Assembly (NCBI GenBank): GCA_944474755.1
Contig: OX104112.1
Span: 51,844,774-51,908,773, forward strand
DNA: 64,000 nucleotides
Direction: 5' to 3'
Source of the DNA: Limnoperna fortunei
Taxonomy: Eukaryota > Mollusca > Bivalvia > Mytilida > Modiolidae
Shown: one piece after another, positions 61,401 through 64,000 of the stretch
Position numbering within the stretch: position 1 is the first letter of the stretch
Layout of the letters: each line of letters begins with the position of its first letter
The notes under the pieces: model-generated
What the model saw: the letters and a program-made list of their open reading frames with translations, nothing else
Databases searched by the model: none
What the model was told of the DNA's origin: nothing
Position numbers and translations under genes: made by a program

Positions 61401-62085
61401 TCAAGTAATAAGCTAAATTTTTAGTATGAAGATACATCCTTTTTCAGTCATTGCATTTTTTAACTAGATAGTTATAGGTCAAGATCTACATGAATATACA
61501 AAAGTAACGAACCCTATATTAGATGCAAGGGTCCTGGGTAGTTTGTCTACTATTGATCACATGGTCTGTAGACACTGAGATTGCAGGTTTGAGTCTCTCT
61601 GCGGGAAGGGTGCACTCGACTCCAATCTTTAATTGACAATGATTGCCAGTTTTTCCAAGGTCTTGGTCCTCTTTCGAGTACTTTAGCTTCCTCCCACAAT
61701 AAAAACTGGATGCCATGATATAGCTGAAAAATTGCTGACAGTGGCATTATACAGTATTCAAAGACAAACTATTGATCACATGCCTGTCAACACTGAGGTT
61801 GTAGGTATGTTTCTAAATGCAGGCAATGTGTACTAGACTCTTTAAAATATTTATACTTTCTGTGCTATAACTGTTCCATTATTGACTAGTGTAGTTGTAT
61901 CTTGTGCTCTATAGGTTCATTTAACAAATGTCCTTTTTTTTCCCAGGTCACCGGTTTGTGATGAGATTGTAAATTGTCGTGGGGATCATGTCAGGATTGC
62001 TGTTCGTGTGAAAATCTATCCGTACCCAGAATCATCATGTGCCACATGGATTATGTTTGCATGCAAATACAAATCTGTACTATAA
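43423..62085 (+). CDS. CEP76: CEP76, centrosomal protein of 76 kDa, complete
   Basis: CEP76 is a centriolar protein that restrains centriole reduplication by working with CP110 (known). Twelve exons in consistent phase: 43423-43485, 44989-45223, 47403-47627, 48493-48678, 53356-53582, 54371-54562, 55366-55529, 56157-56277, 56602-56814, 58707-58794, 61275-61404 and 61947-62085. They encode 660 aa, against about 659 in human. Landmarks in order: MSMPPEKISELKQIIHGQLS; NIDPTRRYLYF; a C2-type region (about 100-260) with PCACEPDIDEGFLLEVH and VHIVLIKTEITGETTLVSS; ERLFLVYARQWWKEYLQIR; and a transglutaminase-like fold with DCEDHALLLCSLLLGYG and HAWVMT. Cys378 and His409 are retained, but whether the fold is catalytic is not known from sequence. 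The C-terminus has AVPDGHTFKGYPIQF and WIMFACKYKSVL. All exons are intact although introns total about 16.7 kb and are full of transposons. Confidence 0.95.
43772..44008. mobile_element. ~240-bp MITE, copy 1 (CEP76 intron 1)
   Basis: Ends TACTGGTCAGGTAGAAGTTC and, inverted, TACTGGTCACGGAGTAGTC form TIRs. The interior shares AAAATCCATG-AA, CATCCAAAACAAATTA and CAAAAACTGTCAAAAG with 54919-55153. Confidence 0.72.
44356..44609 (+). mobile_element. best-preserved tRNA-derived SINE (CEP76 intron 1)
   Basis: Head GGGGCCTCGGTGGCCGACTGG contains an A-box-like segment (44367-44378). The B box GGTTCGATTC is at 44431-44440. The body includes CAAGGATTGCCAGTTTTCC, a CCGGGTACTCCGGCTTCC block and CAATAAAAACTGGACGCCATG. 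The end is GCTGAAAGTGGCGTTAAAAC plus CAA repeats. The tRNA head plus a conserved body found in all copies marks a SINE family; whether the body is a known broad domain such as the mollusc Meta-domain needs an alignment. Confidence 0.88.
44989..45223 (+). CDS. CEP76: CEP76 exon 2
   Basis: Residues 22-99: VQNRIRDIMGEVITEDYS and LVDDILQHLQF, a helical N-terminal region. The acceptor ATTACAG directly precedes an internal ATG. Donor GTTTTT is weak; phase 1. Confidence 0.9.
45739..47195. mobile_element. 1.46-kb TIR element in CEP76 intron 2
   Basis: About 50-bp TIRs: AAAGGGAAACTTCGCGAA inward to GATATGTTATTCTTCAA, and the inverse at 47145-47195. TTTAAA flanks both ends (45739-45744, 47190-47195), with TTAA at its centre. 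That would fit a TTAA-targeting element such as Kolobok or piggyBac type, or a self-palindromic terminus. No transposase inside; an (ATT)n-rich stretch at 46250-46290. Confidence 0.78.
47403..47627 (+). CDS. CEP76: CEP76 exon 3
   Basis: Residues 100-174, start of the C2-type region, with PTRRYLYFHIKNGKAFLEH and PCACEPDIDEGFLLEVHKES. Acceptor CTGTTTCAG; donor GTATAG. Confidence 0.94.
47752..47944 (+). mobile_element. SINE copy, head lost (CEP76 intron 3)
   Basis: Begins near GGACTCAAGTCTCACTGG (decayed B-box region), then GGCAGGGTGTACTCGACTCC, body, and a CATTCAAACAAACAAACAAA tail. Confidence 0.75.
48493..48678 (+). CDS. CEP76: CEP76 exon 4
   Basis: Residues 175-236: MADESTMLSICDQVHIVLIK, GETTLVSSHFLEWRPVL. 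Acceptor TTTTTTAAG; donor GTTTGT; phase 1 at both ends. Confidence 0.93.
48720..48842 (+). mobile_element. SINE 3' fragment just after CEP76 exon 4
   Basis: Body TACTGGGTACATTGGTTTCC and ACAACTGGATGCCATGAT, end CCCATTCAAACAAAAG. It starts about 40 bp after the exon 4 donor. Confidence 0.65.
49268..50454. mobile_element. 1.19-kb hAT-like TIR element, copy 1 (CEP76 intron 4)
   Basis: Ends CAGGGGTCACCACACT and AGTGTGGTGAGCCCTG are 16-bp TIRs with one mismatch, of the CAGGG..CACCA type common in hAT elements. The flanks TATGTA (49262-49267 and 50455-50460) match for 6 bp, shorter than the usual 8 for hAT. No transposase. The right end has purine-rich repeats of GGCGACTT. Confidence 0.75.
50990..52574. 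mobile_element. hAT-like element, copy 2, interrupted by a Pearl-like insertion
   Basis: Left part (AAGCACCAGTTATAACGACTT, 51012-51032) and right part (TTTCTATCTACTTCAGTA at 51924 onward) are contiguous in copy 1 at about 49610-49645. The right end GTGTGGTGAGCCTTG matches the copy 1 TIR. The true left TIR was not found. Confidence 0.65.
51036..51923 (+). mobile_element. Pearl-like element A with ~4 core repeats of ~170 bp
   Basis: Opens with TATAGTGATCATGGTGTCC and a short CCGT/CTGT microsatellite. Core units each start near TGCAACTCCTCCTACACCAC (51091, 51261, 51431, 51600). It closes with TGGTGAGCATTGCTCACAGG then TTTTACTCTAG. A 3' hairpin near a CTAG end resembles Helitron/Helentron-related elements such as Pearl (established for bivalves). 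It splits hAT-like copy 2. Confidence 0.75.
52575..53355. other. rest of CEP76 intron 4
   Basis: AT-rich sequence with no recognised repeat; ends in the exon 5 acceptor. Confidence 0.4.
53356..53582 (+). CDS. CEP76: CEP76 exon 5
   Basis: Residues 237-312: VIDIQLEVFPKP, then TRQSEKERLFLVYARQWW. Acceptor TTCTTGCAG; donor GTATTC. It follows the transposon-rich 4.7-kb intron 4. Confidence 0.94.
53890..54090 (-). repeat. ~140-bp repeat family copy (CEP76 intron 5)
   Basis: On the minus strand it shows the AGGTGGCACCTACC, AGTCATGTACTATTCATCAG and ATACCAAATATTGTCATCC order seen at 24.6-24.9 kb. Confidence 0.65.
54193..54305 (+). mobile_element. SINE 3' fragment (CEP76 intron 5)
   Basis: TACTGAAGGTCTGGTTTTTTCC, AAAATTGGATGGTATGATAT, and a TTGAAACAAACAAACAAA tail, about 65 bp before exon 6. 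Confidence 0.6.
54371..54562 (+). CDS. CEP76: CEP76 exon 6
   Basis: Residues 313-376: NRPVCSFVKPLRGGRLLDS, GGGHKTEQWTTTHAFLCRN. Phase 0 both ends; donor GTAAGA. Confidence 0.95.
54919..55153. mobile_element. ~240-bp MITE, copy 2 (CEP76 intron 6)
   Basis: Ends TACTGGGCATGGTAAGAGAG and AGAACTACTCAGTGACCAGTA are inverted. The interior matches 43772-44008. Confidence 0.72.
55366..55529 (+). CDS. CEP76: CEP76 exon 7 (transglutaminase-like core)
   Basis: Residues 377-430 plus two bases. DCEDHALLLCSLLLGYG places Cys378 where transglutaminase-like folds carry their nucleophile, and HAWVMT supplies His409. Donor GTAAGC. Confidence 0.95.
55765..55885 (+). repeat. solo Pearl-like core unit (CEP76 intron 7)
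   Basis: One diverged ~120-bp stretch: TTGAATTTGATTGAAACTTTC, ATCTCTGTAACAT, GATATTTTACATTTTAATCG, AAATGATATTTTGGGTTTTC. No microsatellite or ends seen. Confidence 0.55.
56157..56277 (+). CDS. CEP76: CEP76 exon 8
   Basis: Residues 431-471: RYIHEPIDPDMPPMDK, YPYKTIGCVFNHQSFF. Acceptor CATTAAAG; donor GTAAGG. Confidence 0.94.
56602..56814 (+). CDS. CEP76: CEP76 exon 9
   Basis: Residues 472-542: NVEVCHFELGNESRWKSMS, PPLCSSTLDPTLVSNDLEQQ. Phase 0 both ends; donor GTAAGT. Confidence 0.95.
57531..58481. mobile_element. 951-bp TIR element in CEP76 intron 9
   Basis: Ends TACTGTGAAATACTTTTTAT and (inverted) TACTGTGAAGTACTTCAATT continue into TTCGTGG-GTATCAATTTTCG on both sides, giving TIRs of about 50 bp. 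A TA could be the duplicated target. No transposase. Confidence 0.8.
58707..58794 (+). CDS. CEP76: CEP76 exon 10
   Basis: Residues 543-571: DLGLTTVWDDQLSYLLTPAL. Short exon, phase 1 end, donor GTGAAC. Confidence 0.94.
59265..59400 (+). mobile_element. decayed SINE fragment (CEP76 intron 10)
   Basis: TTGACTTCAGCCTTAGTTGCCAAG, AACTCCAGTTTTTGGCTTTC and ATTAAACCCCATTTAAACAA follow the SINE order with heavy divergence. Confidence 0.35.
59664..61137 (+). mobile_element. Pearl-like element B with 7 core repeats and a 34-nt palindrome
   Basis: Starts with a perfect 34-nt palindrome (59664-59697; half TATACCCCCCGCTTTTC). Then ATAGTGTTCATGGTGTCC and a CCGT microsatellite (59711-59769). Seven core units of 169-172 bp follow, starting at 59787, 59959, 60131, 60301, 60470, 60640 and 60812. 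It ends with AAGCGGGGGGTATC, the hairpin TGAGCATTGCTCA, and TTTTTACTCTAG. Units 4 and 5 are almost identical, a recent duplication. Confidence 0.82.
61275..61404 (+). CDS. CEP76: CEP76 exon 11
   Basis: Residues 572-614: ITAGNEEFQDSIKQAVPDGH, HRNARRAFATCL. The donor GTAATA overlaps what would otherwise read as a TAA. Confidence 0.94.
61528..61840 (+). mobile_element. SINE copy followed by a partial second copy (CEP76 intron 11)
   Basis: First copy 61528-61769: head GGGTAGTTTGTCTACTATTG, B box GGTTTGAGTC, full body, end GTGGCATTATACAGTATTC. Then at 61769 TATTGATCACATGCCTGTCA and ATGTGTACTAGACTC restart the head of a second copy, in tandem. Confidence 0.7.
61947..62085 (+). CDS. CEP76: CEP76 exon 12 (C-terminus)
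   Basis: Residues 615-660 and TAA at 62083-62085: VCDEIVNCRGDHVRIAVRV, WIMFACKYKSVL. Acceptor TTTTTCCCAG. Confidence 0.95.
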
Positions 62086-64000
62086 TGATAAATGGTGTAG
62101 TATGTGATATAAGGTTGTATCATATGACATGAGATACAGGAGAGTTCACTGCCTGAGTTATTACTGCTATTTATGAGTCACGTGTTGTTTGGGAAACAGA
62201 ATTGTAAAATGGTTAGAAATTGTGTAATGAAAGTTTCATGAAAGTGTATTTTCTTGAAAATCATTTCACAATTCATCTTGGCTATATTAACGGCATTTGT
62301 TGTTTTAGGTAAAAGTTTTAGTATGGGTTAGAAAACATGTTTTCCATTTGGTAGGAGATAAAATGTAAAATATAGTATCAGTTGAATACTCTGTATATAC
62401 AAATTTGTCACAAAAACTCATGTTGAGTTTTTTTTTCCAATTGAATCAACTTGAGAATAAATGTTGCATTCCAAAGTTATAAATTTTTAAACTTGCTTAT
62501 AAAAATTGTCATAAATTTTTGTTTCATGTAAAGTATACTTTTTCTACAGAAAAGTCAGTAAAATGTCTCATTTCTTTATTTGATGCTTTTTGTTTTTGTT
62601 GAAAAGTTTATATTGAAGTTATGTTTAAAGAAATCATTTGTATTAAAACAAGACTAAAATGTGAAAAAATTTACTGTATTTTGGTAGTGTATAATGCTCA
62701 CACAAACCAGACGAATGCTTGGTAAGCAAACAAAGTATAAAATACAACTTATAACAGCAAAGAAAAAAAATCAGTTGTTTAACTGTTTATTTTGTACCAT
62801 AAAGGGCAGCTTTTTTTATTTTCAATGTTTGTTTGTCTTTTTTTATGGTTTAGTTTTATCCAATTCAGATGGTACTAAATTGCTTGTCATGTTTTGTATG
62901 TTTTCGTCGGATATTCAAACTTGTTTGATCCATGTCAGGTCATTAATTTACCTTGTCAGTTAAATCTTGCAGTTTTCTTTTTATAATTCATAACATCTTG
63001 AGTATTTAACTATGAATGAAACAGTTGGTTTTCAAACAGCCTTTGATAGACAAAATTTTCTATACAAAATCCATAAAAAATCAAAAGAAACCTGTTTCCA
63101 CCTAATTTGAAGTTGTTTTATACCTCTGAATTAAGCTCCCTGACATGATTAGTTTTTGCCTATTTTATTCGTGTGGTCAAATTTATGACAAATTATCAGC
63201 CATTTGAAAACCGTGTCATGTTGAAACTGACCAATGAACATCCTTGATACATTTCCATACTTTTTGCTCAAATCAACAATATTTCTTAGAGAACAAAAAT
63301 GTGATTGCTTTTGCCAAAGATTGATGGCTAATATAACATGTCCATATTAAGGTGCTGCCACAATTTTCTTGTGATTATGTATTATTTTTTGCATCTTTTT
63401 TATTTGCATTATATGTATAGTGCTTATTGTTTTATTTTTCAAATTTTTTTCACAGAAGATAGTGAAACATTTTTGACTGTGATGTAGATAATTGGGTAAA
63501 ATCTAATGTTATTGTTTATATGTTTTCATGAAAAACACACTTTTTCATTGTGAGTATTTATATATACTAGAAATAAAATAAAATATTTTATGTATTTCAT
63601 AAATTCATTTCATACATAGGACTTTCTAAGCAAAATATATTTTAAAAACAACAATAGAAGACCATCTGCTATTGACATTACAATAAGTTTGAGATAAGGA
63701 TAGGAATTTTAATCCATTTTGACTTAATTAAAAAAAGAGACTTCAGAAAAGTAAATGTAAACTTAATGTTTACAAGGGATTTTATATTCACAAAGATTTG
63801 TAGTCATATGTTGAGTGTGAAATAGCTCTTAAACTTACATCTGCTCCTGAACCCTCATAAATCATAGCTGCCATAGTAATGTTGCAAAGAGAAACAATTT
63901 TTTAGGACTAACCTTATTTAGCCATTTATATTTTGTTTCACGGGACAAAGAACATCTTAACAAATTTTCAAAATCAGTCTGATCGTTTACGCAGATATTG
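62086..64000 (+). other. CEP76 3' UTR and downstream flank
   Basis: AATAAA at 62456-62461, about 370 bp after the stop, is a likely poly(A) signal; more AT-rich hexamers follow near 63570. No further gene is recognised up to the window end. Confidence 0.5.

Overview
This is eukaryotic DNA: AT-rich, with spliced genes (GT-AG introns of about 0.1 to 8 kb), poly(A) signals, and many tRNA-derived SINEs and DNA transposons. A tetranucleotide (CCGT) plus ~170-bp tandem-core element resembling the 'Pearl' family of bivalves, together with animal-type genes, suggests a bivalve mollusc, perhaps a mytilid. No species can be named from the sequence alone.

Layout. (1) 107-5465 is a 5.36-kb transposon with ~263-bp terminal inverted repeats and a perfect 9-bp target-site duplication, Mutator-like in structure. 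It carries a broken NADAR-domain (YbiA-like) gene on + and an unrecognised spliced gene on -. (2) 5880-8413 holds the BACK and Kelch exons of a Kelch-like protein; its BTB exons must lie before the window, so the transposon probably sits in its intron. (3) 8.4-28 kb is mostly gene-poor, with hairpin elements, SINE fragments, a Tc1/mariner fossil and one intact 244-aa membrane/coiled-coil ORF with three 84-bp repeats (20513-21247). (4) 30352-43237 (-) is a complete 8-exon MEAK7 (TLDC1) gene encoding 459 aa. (5) 43423-62085 (+) is a complete 12-exon CEP76 gene encoding 660 aa. MEAK7 and CEP76 are head to head with only 185 bp between start codons, so they probably share a bidirectional promoter.

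The CEP76 introns are loaded with mobile elements: two ~240-bp MITEs, a 1.46-kb TTTAAA-flanked TIR element, two hAT-like elements (one interrupted by a Pearl-like array), a second Pearl-like array with a perfect 34-nt palindrome, a 951-bp TIR element and several SINEs. The coding exons nonetheless keep perfect phase.

Exon boundaries were set by reading splice sites and checking codon phase. Identification of MEAK7 and CEP76 rests on recalled similarity to the human proteins, supported by the near-identical predicted lengths (459 and 660 aa, against about 456 and 659 in human). No database search was possible.
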